DNA from: Victivallis vadensis | Lineage (GTDB): Bacteria; Verrucomicrobiota; Lentisphaeria; Victivallales; Victivallaceae | Assembly: GCF_003096415.1 (NCBI RefSeq) | Contig: NZ_QEKH01000012.1 | Location: forward strand, 1 to 64,000 | Length of the DNA stretch: 64,000 nucleotides | Direction of reading: 5' to 3' | In this document: positions 51,782 through 59,668 of the stretch, piece after piece | Layout: the number at the start of each line of letters is the position of its first letter | Position numbering within the stretch: the first letter of the stretch is position 1 | Notes under the pieces: generated by a model | The model's input: the letters and a program-made list of their open reading frames with translations, nothing else | Database searches by the model: none | What the model was told of the DNA's origin: nothing | Translations under genes and position numbers: made by a program

Positions 51782-52528
51782 ATGAAACGTGAAAGTTCGG
51801 ATGGCAACAGAATCGCGCTGGTGATCGGCGGCTGCCGCGGCATCGGCCGCGCCATTTCGCAGCGGCTGGCGGAGGATGGATTCGATATCGCGGCGACCGC
51901 GCGGCAGGCGGGGCCGGATTCGGAAGAACTGGCGCGGCAGGTCGCGGCGGCGGGGCGGAAATTCACGCTGCTGGCTTTCGATGTGCGCGACCGTGAAGCG
52001 GTGCGGCGGGAGCTGGAACGGGTGTTCGGCGACGGCGGCGCTCCCGAAGTCGCGGTTTACAACGCCGGAATCGCGCGCGACAATCTGATGGCGTTCATGT
52101 CCCCGCGGGAGTGGGACGAGGTGATCGAAACCAATGTGAACGGTTTTTACAATACCATCCAGCCGCTGGTGTTCGGGATGCTCGCGAAAAAGCGCGGCCG
52201 GATCGTCGCGGTCAGTTCCGCCTCCGGGCAGACCGGGCAGGCGGGGCAGGTGAACTACTCCGCCTCCAAGGCGGCGCTGATCGGCGCGGTGAAGGCGCTG
52301 GCGCGCGAAGTCGGGCGCAAGGGCGTGCTGGTCAACGCGGTCGCGCCCGGTTTCATCCATACCGAAATGACGCGGGAGATTCCGGAGGAGCGGGTGCTGC
52401 CGCTGATTCCGTTGAACCGGGCGGGGGAGGCCGCGGAGGTCGCCGGCGCGGTCAGTTTCCTGTGCGGGCCGGACAGCAGTTATATCCACGGTCAGGTGAT
52501 CGCCGTCAACGGCGGACTGGTCATCTGA
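51782..52528 (+). CDS. 3-oxoacyl-ACP reductase (FabG/ApeQ-like)
   Basis: 248-residue short-chain dehydrogenase. NADP loop VIGGCRGIGRAISQRL (residues 14-29), NAG motif VYNAGIARDNLM (92-103), and the catalytic Ser of SSASGQ with Tyr159 and Lys163 in VNYSASKAAL. It would reduce the 3-oxo group of an ACP-bound chain. The closing RVLPLIPLNRAGEAAEVAGAVSFLCGPDSSYIHGQVIAVNGGLVI is typical of FabG. First gene of the cluster; the ketoreductase of aryl-polyene clusters (ApeQ) belongs to the same family. The ribosome binding site is weak. Confidence 0.92.
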   Translation: MKRESSDGNRIALVIGGCRGIGRAISQRLAEDGFDIAATARQAGPDSEELARQVAAAGRKFTLLAFDVRDREAVRRELERVFGDGGAPEVAVYNAGIARDNLMAFMSPREWDEVIETNVNGFYNTIQPLVFGMLAKKRGRIVAVSSASGQTGQAGQVNYSASKAALIGAVKALAREVGRKGVLVNAVAPGFIHTEMTREIPEERVLPLIPLNRAGEAAEVAGAVSFLCGPDSSYIHGQVIAVNGGLVI

Positions 52529-52544
52529 AAAGGAGCGAAAAGGG

Positions 52545-54020
52545 GTGGGGCATTCCGGAGTACATTCGGTCGTGGTCGGCGGCGGTATCGGCGGCATGAG
52601 CATGGCGCTGCTGCTGGCGGCGGCGGGGCGGCGCGTGACGCTGCTTGAGGCGTGCCCGAAGATCGGCGGCTTCATGCAGCGTTTCCGGCGCGGCGGCGTG
52701 CCGTTCGACACGGGGTTCCACTTCACCGGCGGTTTTGAGAATGTGCTCGCGCAGATGCTGCAGGTGCTCGGAATTGACGACATGGTCAAAGAAGCGCCGT
52801 TCCGCAGCCGGATCTTTTTCGGCGAATCCGGCCGCAGGCTGGAGCTGCCCGGCGGCGGCGTCGATGCGCTCGCCGATTACCTCGCCTCGGAATTTCCGGA
52901 AAAGCGCGACGCGGTTTACGGCTATTACAAATGCGAAAAGGCGGTGGTGGAGCATACTCCGATGTTCGACCTGCGCGACCGCGACCTGGCGGAGAAGCTG
53001 ATGCTCAACGAGTACGACCTGATGACGCTGGACGAGTTTTTCGACCGGCTCGGCGTTGCGGGCGAGCTGCGCGCGGCGCTCGGCAGCGCGGCGATGTGTC
53101 ACGGCACGCCCCCGTGCGAATCCTCGGTCACGAACCATTGCCGGGTCAGCTTCGGGCTGGGCAACCATATCGCGCGGGTGGAGCGCGGGGGAGACGCCTT
53201 TATCGACGGCTTCCGGCGCGAGGCGGAAAAATTGGGAATCGAGGTGCGTACCGGAGTGCGCATCGCGAAGTGCCCCGAAGTGGTCGGCCGCCGCGAGTGC
53301 CGCCGGGCGGTATTGAGCGACGGTTCGGAACTGGAATTCGACGATGCGTTTCTGGCGATTCACCCGAAGGCGATTCTGGAACTGCTGCCGCCGGAGGCGG
53401 TGAATGCGTTCTTCCGCCGCCGGGTCGGGGAGATGGAGGACAGCTGCGGTTTCTTTACGGTTTCCGGCGTGATCGATCCGGCCGCAGAGGCGGTGCCGGA
53501 ATTGACTTCGTACCTCTCCACACCCGACCTGAACCGGATTCTGCTGCCGGGCGGCGGCGGCACCGGCACCGGCATGGTGATCGCGGAGGAGCGGGACGCG
53601 GCGGGGAAGCCGGTCCGGACTTTCACCGCGTTCGGCAGCGTGTGGCCGGAGGCGACCGCCCGCTGGAGCGAAAAGCGCGACGCCGCGTATTTTGAATACA
53701 AAGAGCGTTATGCGCAGAAGATTTATGATGAAGTGTACCGGGTCTATCCCGGATTGCGCGGCAGGATCGACTGGAGAGCGACCTCTTCGCTGCTGACCTG
53801 CCGCGACTATGCGCCGCCGACCGGCTGCGCTTACGGCGTGCGCCAGAAGCTGGGGTGTTCCCGGATTTTCGGACGGCTGCCGGTGCGGAATTTTTACGCA
53901 ATCGGGCAGAGCGCGCTGATTCCCGGGATGCTCGGCACGATGATGGCCTCTTTTCTGATGTTCCGGCAGGTCGCCGGGGAGGCCGCGTACTGGAAACTGA
54001 TCGAGGCGCGGCTGCGGTGA
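52545..54020 (+). CDS. CrtI-like FAD-dependent desaturase/oxidoreductase
   Basis: 491-residue flavoprotein of the phytoene desaturase/retinol saturase group. FAD motif VVVGGGIGGMSMALLLAAAGRRVTLLEACPKIGGFM (residues 8-43), with GGVPFDTGFHFTGGFENVLAQML typical of CrtI/CrtISO relatives, and a C-terminal flavin motif (VRNFYAIGQSALIPGMLGTMMASFLMFRQVAG). GTG start with AGGAG upstream. No other carotenoid gene is nearby; phytoene synthase is absent. Its position between the ketoreductase and ketosynthase suggests action on a polyene or acyl chain (desaturation, isomerisation or aromatisation). The canonical APE set has no such enzyme. Confidence 0.87.
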   Translation: MGHSGVHSVVVGGGIGGMSMALLLAAAGRRVTLLEACPKIGGFMQRFRRGGVPFDTGFHFTGGFENVLAQMLQVLGIDDMVKEAPFRSRIFFGESGRRLELPGGGVDALADYLASEFPEKRDAVYGYYKCEKAVVEHTPMFDLRDRDLAEKLMLNEYDLMTLDEFFDRLGVAGELRAALGSAAMCHGTPPCESSVTNHCRVSFGLGNHIARVERGGDAFIDGFRREAEKLGIEVRTGVRIAKCPEVVGRRECRRAVLSDGSELEFDDAFLAIHPKAILELLPPEAVNAFFRRRVGEMEDSCGFFTVSGVIDPAAEAVPELTSYLSTPDLNRILLPGGGGTGTGMVIAEERDAAGKPVRTFTAFGSVWPEATARWSEKRDAAYFEYKERYAQKIYDEVYRVYPGLRGRIDWRATSSLLTCRDYAPPTGCAYGVRQKLGCSRIFGRLPVRNFYAIGQSALIPGMLGTMMASFLMFRQVAGEAAYWKLIEARLR

Positions 54021-54037
54021 CGAAAGGGAGAATGAAT

Positions 54038-55264
54038 ATGGAAAAACGACGGGTGGTGGTTACCGGCGCGGGCGTGGTCAGCGCCCTCGGCGGCAGCCGC
54101 GCCGAACTCTTTGAAGCATTGCTGGCGGGCCGCTGCGCGGTGCGCCGGATGCCGGAGTGGTGCGCCGAACTGCCGGGCGTGCCGCTGGCCGCCCCGGTGG
54201 AGCTTGACCCGGAGATCGCGAAGCGGATCAACCGCAAGTTCCGGCGCTCGATGGGCCCGGCGGCGCTGTTCGCGTCGTTGGCGGCTTTGCAGGCGGCGGA
54301 GGAGAGCGGGCTGGATGCGGAGCTGCTCGGCTCCGGCCGCACCGGCTGCGCGGTGAGTTCGACGATGGGCAGCTCTTCGAGCATCGTCGAGGCGACGGCG
54401 CTGCTGCTTTCGGGCCGCCGCGAGGAGATGCCCGCGACGCAGTTTTTCAAGTGCGCATCGCATTCGTCGGCGTTCAACGTGGCGAACTTGCTCGGCATCA
54501 ACGGAGTGCAGCTTTCGCCCTGTTCGGCGTGCGCTTCCGGGCTGCAGTCGGTCGGGGCGGCGATGGAGCAAATTCAGCTCGGCAAACAGGATGTGATGCT
54601 CGCGGGCGGTTCCGACGAAGCGACTCCGGCGGTGGCCGGCTCTTTTGAGCAGCTCTTTGCACTGGCGGGCGGCGACGTGGAGCCGGAGCGGGCTTCGCGG
54701 CCGTTCGATGCGGACCGGCGCGGGCTGGTCTGCGGCGAGGGGGCCGGAATCCTGGTGCTTGAGGAGTACGGCCACGCGGTGCGTCGCGGTGCGCCGCTGC
54801 TGCTGGAGCTGACCGGCTATGCGACCAATTGCAGCGGGGTGCATGTGAGCCAGTCCGACGCTGCCTCGATCGAACGCTGCCTGAAGCTGGCGCTGGCGGA
54901 TGCGGGGCTGGAGCCTGCCGGAATCGACTATGTGAGCGCCCATGCGACCGCCACCGTGGCGGGGGACCGCGAGGAGGCCGCCGCGCTGCGGAACGTGTTC
55001 GGCGGTGGGGTTCCGGTATCGAGTCTGAAGGGGCATCTCGGCCATACGCTGGGGGCTTCCGGGGCGATCGAACTGGCGGCGGTGTGCGAGATGGCGCGCC
55101 GCGGCGTGGTGGTGCCGACGCTGAATCTGGAGCGGGTCGGCGCGGAGTGCGCCGGACTGGATTTGCCCGTCGCGCCGCGTGAAAAGCGGATCGGCGCTTT
55201 TGCGAAGTGCTGCATCGCGTTCGGCGGAGTGAACGCGGTGCTGATCGGTAAGAAATTATCATAA
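54038..55264 (+). CDS. beta-ketoacyl-ACP synthase (FabF-like)
   Basis: 408-residue condensing enzyme with the full catalytic triad: Cys165 in SPCSACASGLQSVGAAM, His302 in YVSAHATATVAGDREEAAAL and His336 in LKGHLGHTLGASGAIEL. It would elongate ACP-bound chains with malonyl-ACP. Starts MEKRRVVVTGAGVVSALG. The ATG at 54038 is seven bases after GGGAG; an ATG two codons earlier is too close. It pairs conceptually with the partial ketosynthase at the right edge, as ApeO/ApeR and ApeC do in aryl-polyene clusters. Confidence 0.93.
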   Translation: MEKRRVVVTGAGVVSALGGSRAELFEALLAGRCAVRRMPEWCAELPGVPLAAPVELDPEIAKRINRKFRRSMGPAALFASLAALQAAEESGLDAELLGSGRTGCAVSSTMGSSSSIVEATALLLSGRREEMPATQFFKCASHSSAFNVANLLGINGVQLSPCSACASGLQSVGAAMEQIQLGKQDVMLAGGSDEATPAVAGSFEQLFALAGGDVEPERASRPFDADRRGLVCGEGAGILVLEEYGHAVRRGAPLLLELTGYATNCSGVHVSQSDAASIERCLKLALADAGLEPAGIDYVSAHATATVAGDREEAAALRNVFGGGVPVSSLKGHLGHTLGASGAIELAAVCEMARRGVVVPTLNLERVGAECAGLDLPVAPREKRIGAFAKCCIAFGGVNAVLIGKKLS

Positions 55265-55293
55265 TTCATTATAGAATCGGGAAATACGGAAAC

Positions 55294-55572
55294 ATGACCA
55301 GAGAAGAGATCATAGCCGAAATCAATTCGATCTTCGTCGAGCAGTTTGAACTGGACCCGGCGGAGCTGACGGCGGAGAAGAAGATTTTTGACGACCTCGG
55401 GCTGGACAGCCTCGACATCGTCGATCTGATGATCGGGCTTCAGCGCAAGTTCGGGATTCCGCTGCGGCAGAACGAGGAGATCCGCAAGATCGTGACCCTC
55501 GGCGACGTGTATGAATTTTTCGTGAAACTGGCGAAGGAACGGCCGGAGTTCGCCGCGAACCTGAAGAAATGA
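55294..55572 (+). CDS. acyl carrier protein
   Basis: 92-residue acyl carrier protein. The phosphopantetheine attachment site is Ser39 in FDDLGLDSLDIVDLMIGLQRKFG. Acidic first helix (REEIIAEINSIFVEQFELDPAEL) and a longer than usual C-terminal tail (KLAKERPEFAANLKK). It would carry the growing chain between cluster enzymes. Only one ACP is seen here, while aryl-polyene clusters often have two; a second could lie beyond the right edge. The stop overlaps the next start. Confidence 0.95.
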   Translation: MTREEIIAEINSIFVEQFELDPAELTAEKKIFDDLGLDSLDIVDLMIGLQRKFGIPLRQNEEIRKIVTLGDVYEFFVKLAKERPEFAANLKK

Positions 55573-56321
55573 CGATGGCGCAATGGCGGCCGACACCGCT
55601 GATTTACACGTCGATGCTGCTCTGGACCGTTGGGTATTGCGCGGTGATGCTGCTGCCGTTCTGTGTGGCGTCACTGCTGCCGGAAGAGGCGCGGGGACGG
55701 TTTTCCCGGTGGGTGATTCTGCAGTACGGGCGCGTGATGGTCTACCGGGCGGTGTGGCCCTTTGTGCGCGTGAAGTTTGAAGACGGCGCGGCCGGGGAGA
55801 CGCGGCCGGGGATTTATGTATTCAACCACCGTTCAGCTTCGGACCCGTTCCTGGTCGCGACGTTGAACATTCCGGTGATCCAGGCGGTGAACGGCTGGCC
55901 GATGCGGCTGCCGTTCTTCGGCTTTTTCGCGCGGCGCGGCGGCTATATCGACACGACGAAACTGAGCTACGAAGAAGCGCGCGACCGGATGGGGCGGATG
56001 CTGGAGCGCGGGGTGTCGGTCGCGGCGTTCCCGGAGGGGACGCGCTCGGGCAGCCGCCGGATGAACCAGTTCCGCAGCGGGGTGTTCAAGGCCGCGCGGG
56101 AGCTGGGGGCGGTGATCTACCCGTGCTGCATCGTCGGCAACGAGGAGCTGCCGGACCGGCGGTTCCGGTTCCGGTGCGGACGGATCCGGGTGCGGTTGTT
56201 GCCGCCGCTGGCGCCGGAGGAGGTACGGAGCTTCGGCAACGCGTTTTTATTGAAGAATCACATTCGGTCCCGGATTCAGCGGGAGATCGAGCGAATGGAG
56301 GGAATTGCGAGCGATGAGTGA
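55569..56321 (+). CDS. PlsC-like acyltransferase
   Basis: 250-residue membrane-associated acyltransferase. One or two membrane segments near the N-terminus (about 12-40), the HX4D catalytic motif NHRSASDPF (His87, Asp92) and the phosphate-binding FPEGTRSGSRR (about 154-164). It would move the finished acyl chain from ACP onto a lipid or glycerol-like acceptor, the role proposed for ApeD/ApeJ-type proteins in aryl-polyene anchoring. It overlaps the ACP gene by four bases and the next gene by eight. Confidence 0.9.
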   Translation: MTMAQWRPTPLIYTSMLLWTVGYCAVMLLPFCVASLLPEEARGRFSRWVILQYGRVMVYRAVWPFVRVKFEDGAAGETRPGIYVFNHRSASDPFLVATLNIPVIQAVNGWPMRLPFFGFFARRGGYIDTTKLSYEEARDRMGRMLERGVSVAAFPEGTRSGSRRMNQFRSGVFKAARELGAVIYPCCIVGNEELPDRRFRFRCGRIRVRLLPPLAPEEVRSFGNAFLLKNHIRSRIQREIERMEGIASDE

Positions 56322-57603
56322 CTATTTCAGGTTGGAGCAGGCGATTGATTTTGCGCCCCCGGAGGAGATCCGGCAGATTCAGACGAAGCTGCTGAATGAG
56401 CACCTCGCCCGCTGCCGGAGCCGTTCGCCGTTCTACCGCAGGCGGTTCGCCGGGCTGCCGGAGCGGGAGGTTTCGCTGGAGGAGCTGGCGCTCTTTCCCA
56501 CCACCTCCAAGCAGGACCTCGCCGAATGTAACGACGATTTCACGGCGGTGCCGGAGGAGGAAATTTCGGATATCAGCTTCACCAGCGGCACCACCGGCGT
56601 CCCGTGCCGGATCTGCTACACCCGGAGCGACCTCGACCGGCTCGGCTACAACGACGCGCTCGGCTTCCTCGCCGCCGGGATGCGGGCGGGAGACCGGGTG
56701 CTGTTGACCTGCACCATCGACCGCTGCTTCATCGCCGGGCTGGCCTATTACAACGGGGTGGTGAAACTGGGGGCGGCGGCGATCCGCAACGGGCTCAACA
56801 CCATCGAGAGCCATGCGGAAATCATCCGGTTCCAGAAGCCGCAGGCGGTGGTCGGCGTGCCCAGCTTTCTGGTGCGGCTCGGCAACTACCTGCGCGAGAA
56901 CCGGATCGACGACAGTTCGATCCGCACGCTCGTGTGCATCGGCGAACCGATGCGCAACCGGCGGCTCGAACTGACTCCGCTCGGCGAACGGCTCAACGAG
57001 TTGTGGCCGGACCGGATTCACTCGACCTACGCTTCGAGCGAAATTGTGACCAGCTTCACCGAGTGTTCCGCCCGTTCCGGCGGGCATCCCCCCGCCGATC
57101 TCGCGATTGTGGAGATTCTGGACGAGGCGGGCAAGCCGCTGCCGCCGGGCGTTCCGGGGGAGGTCACGGTCACGCCGCTGCAGGTCGCGGGAATGCCGCT
57201 GGTGCGGTTCCGGACCGGCGACGTGAGCTTTCTGGTGCCGGAGCCGTGTCCGTGCGGCCGCCATACCCTGCGGCTCGGGCCGGTTCTCGGGCGCAAGGCG
57301 CAGATGCTGAAGATCCGGGGCACGACGCTGTTCCCGAATTCGTTCTTCGCCGCGCTGGACGGGATGCCGGAGGTGGCCGAATACTATCTGGAGGTTTCCG
57401 GGCGCGGCCTCTCCGACGAGGTGGAGATTTTCGTCGCGCTGAAGGAGCCGGGCATCGCCCTTGAGGAGGTCGCCGCCCGGCTGTACGGCCGTACCCGCAT
57501 CCACGTGCCGGTGCGCCGGGTCAGGCTGGAGGATGCGCATGCGAGGGTGTTCGGCGTGTCGCGCAAGCCGGTGCGGTTTTTCGACCGGCGCATTACGGAG
57601 TAA
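56314..57603 (+). CDS. PaaK-like adenylate-forming ligase
   Basis: 429-residue ligase of the phenylacetate-CoA ligase/coenzyme F390 synthetase type. ATP loop ISFTSGTTGVPCRICY near residue 88, YASSEIVTSFTECSARSGGHPP as the adenylate-binding region, and PLVRFRTGDVSFLVPEPCPCGRHTLRLGPVLGRKAQMLKIRGTTLFP, typical of PaaK. It would activate a carboxylic acid as AMP ester and load CoA or ACP, the step done by ApeH in aryl-polyene clusters, though ApeH belongs to a different subfamily. A PaaK-type enzyme favours an aromatic starter acid. No ammonia-lyase is seen in the window. Confidence 0.88.
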   Translation: MSDYFRLEQAIDFAPPEEIRQIQTKLLNEHLARCRSRSPFYRRRFAGLPEREVSLEELALFPTTSKQDLAECNDDFTAVPEEEISDISFTSGTTGVPCRICYTRSDLDRLGYNDALGFLAAGMRAGDRVLLTCTIDRCFIAGLAYYNGVVKLGAAAIRNGLNTIESHAEIIRFQKPQAVVGVPSFLVRLGNYLRENRIDDSSIRTLVCIGEPMRNRRLELTPLGERLNELWPDRIHSTYASSEIVTSFTECSARSGGHPPADLAIVEILDEAGKPLPPGVPGEVTVTPLQVAGMPLVRFRTGDVSFLVPEPCPCGRHTLRLGPVLGRKAQMLKIRGTTLFPNSFFAALDGMPEVAEYYLEVSGRGLSDEVEIFVALKEPGIALEEVAARLYGRTRIHVPVRRVRLEDAHARVFGVSRKPVRFFDRRITE

Positions 57604-57608
57604 GTGAG

Positions 57609-59057
57609 ATGTTCGATTCCGCGATATTTGATTTTACCGATGCCGAAATCCGCGAGGCGGCCGCCGCGAACCGGCTGCTGTCGATCGAGATAGAATTCAA
57701 CCGGCTCTGCAACTACCGCTGTCCGTACTGTTACGCGGGCGACCCGGAGACGGAACTGCCGGAGATGAGTTCCGAACTGGCCGATTCGGTGATCCGGCAG
57801 GCGGCGGAGCTGGGCGCGCGCAAGGTGGTGATCCTCGGCGGCGAACCGCTGCTCTACCCGGAGCTGGAACGGAAAATCGAGCTGGTGAACTCCCTCGGCA
57901 TGGGGGCGGAGATCTTCACCAACGGCGCGCTGCTCGACGAGGCCGCGGCGCGGATGTTCGCCGCGCACAACTGCCGGGTGGTGGTCAAGCTCAATTCACT
58001 CGACCCGGCGGTGCAGGCGCGCATGACCGGCGAACCGGAGGCGCTGGAGCTGGCGCAGCGGGCGCTCCGGCTGCTGCGCGAAGCGGGCTGCGGTGCGGGA
58101 AGAGTGGCGGCCAGTTCGGTGATCTGTTCGGAAAACGTGGACGGGATGCCCGCGCTGTGGCGTTACTTGCGCGAGCGGGAGATCCTGCCCTACTTTGAAA
58201 TGATGACGCCGCAGGGACGGATGCTGGAAAACCGCCATCTGATGGTGGAGCCGGCCCGGCTCCGGCAGGTGTTCGAGGAGATCGCCGCGATCGACGCGCA
58301 GTTCGGCTTTTGCTGGGAGCCGCAGCCGCCGCTGGTCGGCGGGAAGTGTTTCCGCCATATTTATTCGTGTCTGGTGAATGCGTCCGGCGACGTGATGCCG
58401 TGCGTCGGCGTGACCACGAAGCTCGGCAGCGCCGCGGAGCGGCCGGTCCGGGACATCCTTTTCGACAGCAGCGTGATCCGCGACCTGAAGAATTACCGGA
58501 AGATGATCAAGGGCCCCTGCCGCACCTGCCGCAAGGCGCAGGAGTGCTACGGCTGCCGGGGCGCCGCCTACCAGATGACCGGCGACTACCTCGCGTCGGA
58601 TCCGCTCTGCTGGCACAACATCGGGCGCGAAAGCGAGATTGCGGTCTTGCCGTGCGACGCGCGCAGCCTGGTGCCGCACAAGCCGCCGATGGTGATGGTG
58701 GACGAGGTGCTGTCGAGCGGGCAGACCAGCGAAGTGCTCGCGGTGATCCGGCCGGACAACCGGTTTCTGGACGGCGGCGGGGTGCTGGACCGCGCCGCGC
58801 TGCCGGAGCTGGTGTCGCAGGCGGGCGCGGCGGCGGATGCGTTCCGCAACGACGGCGCGGTGAAGCCCGGTATGCTGGTCGGCTGCCGGAAGATCGAATA
58901 TTTCCGCGATATCCGTGTCGGCGACCGGCTGGTCGTGTCGCTGGAGGAGACCGCCGCGCTGGACGGCTGGCATATCGTGGCGTTCAACGTCGTCAAAGAG
59001 GGGGAGCCGGATACGGTCGCCTCCGGGGAGCTGAAATTATGCGTACTGGAATCCTGA
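57609..59057 (+). CDS. radical SAM/SPASM protein fused to an ApeP-like dehydratase domain
   Basis: 482 residues. Residues about 22-250 are a radical SAM domain: CNYRCPYC (Cys34, Cys38, Cys41) and VVILGGEPLLYPEL. Residues about 250-340 hold a SPASM-like Cys-rich region (GGKCFRHIYSCLVNASGDVMPCVGV..., GPCRTCRKAQECYGCRGAAYQ, DPLCWHN). From about 345 the protein turns into a hot-dog domain: LVPHKPPMVMVDEVLSSG..., DNRFLDGGGVL, GMLVGCRKIEYFRDIRVGDRLVV, which matches ApeP-type 3-hydroxyacyl-ACP dehydratases (PHxPPM and xxGGx). The frame is continuous with no internal start site that stands out. The fusion implies a SAM-radical step linked to ACP-bound chains. No such fusion is part of the described APE set. 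Confidence 0.9.
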   Translation: MFDSAIFDFTDAEIREAAAANRLLSIEIEFNRLCNYRCPYCYAGDPETELPEMSSELADSVIRQAAELGARKVVILGGEPLLYPELERKIELVNSLGMGAEIFTNGALLDEAAARMFAAHNCRVVVKLNSLDPAVQARMTGEPEALELAQRALRLLREAGCGAGRVAASSVICSENVDGMPALWRYLREREILPYFEMMTPQGRMLENRHLMVEPARLRQVFEEIAAIDAQFGFCWEPQPPLVGGKCFRHIYSCLVNASGDVMPCVGVTTKLGSAAERPVRDILFDSSVIRDLKNYRKMIKGPCRTCRKAQECYGCRGAAYQMTGDYLASDPLCWHNIGRESEIAVLPCDARSLVPHKPPMVMVDEVLSSGQTSEVLAVIRPDNRFLDGGGVLDRAALPELVSQAGAAADAFRNDGAVKPGMLVGCRKIEYFRDIRVGDRLVVSLEETAALDGWHIVAFNVVKEGEPDTVASGELKLCVLES

Positions 59058-59668
59058 TCGCGCTGCTGGCGGCGTCTACGGCGTGCGCCGCGCCGCTGTC
59101 GGCGCAGTTCCGGGAGAAGCTCGCCGCGAACCTCGGCAAGGTGGAGACGGTCGAAGCCGCCTTCATCCAGAACCGCAGGCTCAAGTCGCTGGATATGACG
59201 CTGGCGATCACCGGCCGCCTCGCGTTGGAAAAGGGGAAGCGCATGGCGTGGCTGGTCCGCGAACCGATGCGCTACATGTGCGTGATTTCGGAGCAGGGCC
59301 TCGCGCAGTGGGACGGCGATTCCGGCGAGGTGCTGAAGCTCTCCGCAAAGCGGATTCCGTGGCTGCGGCTGATTTACGGCAGCCTCTCCGGCTGGTTGTC
59401 GGCGGACCTCGACGCGCTGGAAAAGGAGTTCACGGTCGAAACGTCCGGTGAACGGTCGCTGCGGCTGACGCCGCTGGACGCCGGCTTTTTCAAAGAGTAT
59501 GTGAAAACGGTCGAATTCGAGTTCGGCCCCGGTCTCGACCGGGTGGAGCGGCTCCGGATCGTCGAGAAAAACGGCGACGAGATGGAGATCGTGTTCCGTG
59601 ATGTGGTGAACAATCAACCGATTCCGGGGGAGAGATGGCAGCTTCCGCCTCCGTCGAACGCTTTCTGA
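59039..59668 (+). CDS. LolA-like outer-membrane carrier (ApeL-like)
   Basis: 209 residues with a signal peptide (MRTGILIALLAASTACAAPL). The mature part is like LolA: LGKVETVEAAFIQNRRLKSLDMTLAITGRLALEKGKRMAWLVREPMRYMCVISEQGLAQWDGDSGEVLKLSAKRIPWL...FTVETSGERSLRLTPLDAGFFKEYVKTVEFEFGPG. In aryl-polyene clusters a LolA-like protein (ApeL) acts with an MMPL exporter. The start lies 19 bases inside the previous gene, with GGGGAG upstream; the end overlaps the exporter by 34 bases, so translation is coupled. Confidence 0.88.
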   Translation: MRTGILIALLAASTACAAPLSAQFREKLAANLGKVETVEAAFIQNRRLKSLDMTLAITGRLALEKGKRMAWLVREPMRYMCVISEQGLAQWDGDSGEVLKLSAKRIPWLRLIYGSLSGWLSADLDALEKEFTVETSGERSLRLTPLDAGFFKEYVKTVEFEFGPGLDRVERLRIVEKNGDEMEIVFRDVVNNQPIPGERWQLPPPSNAF

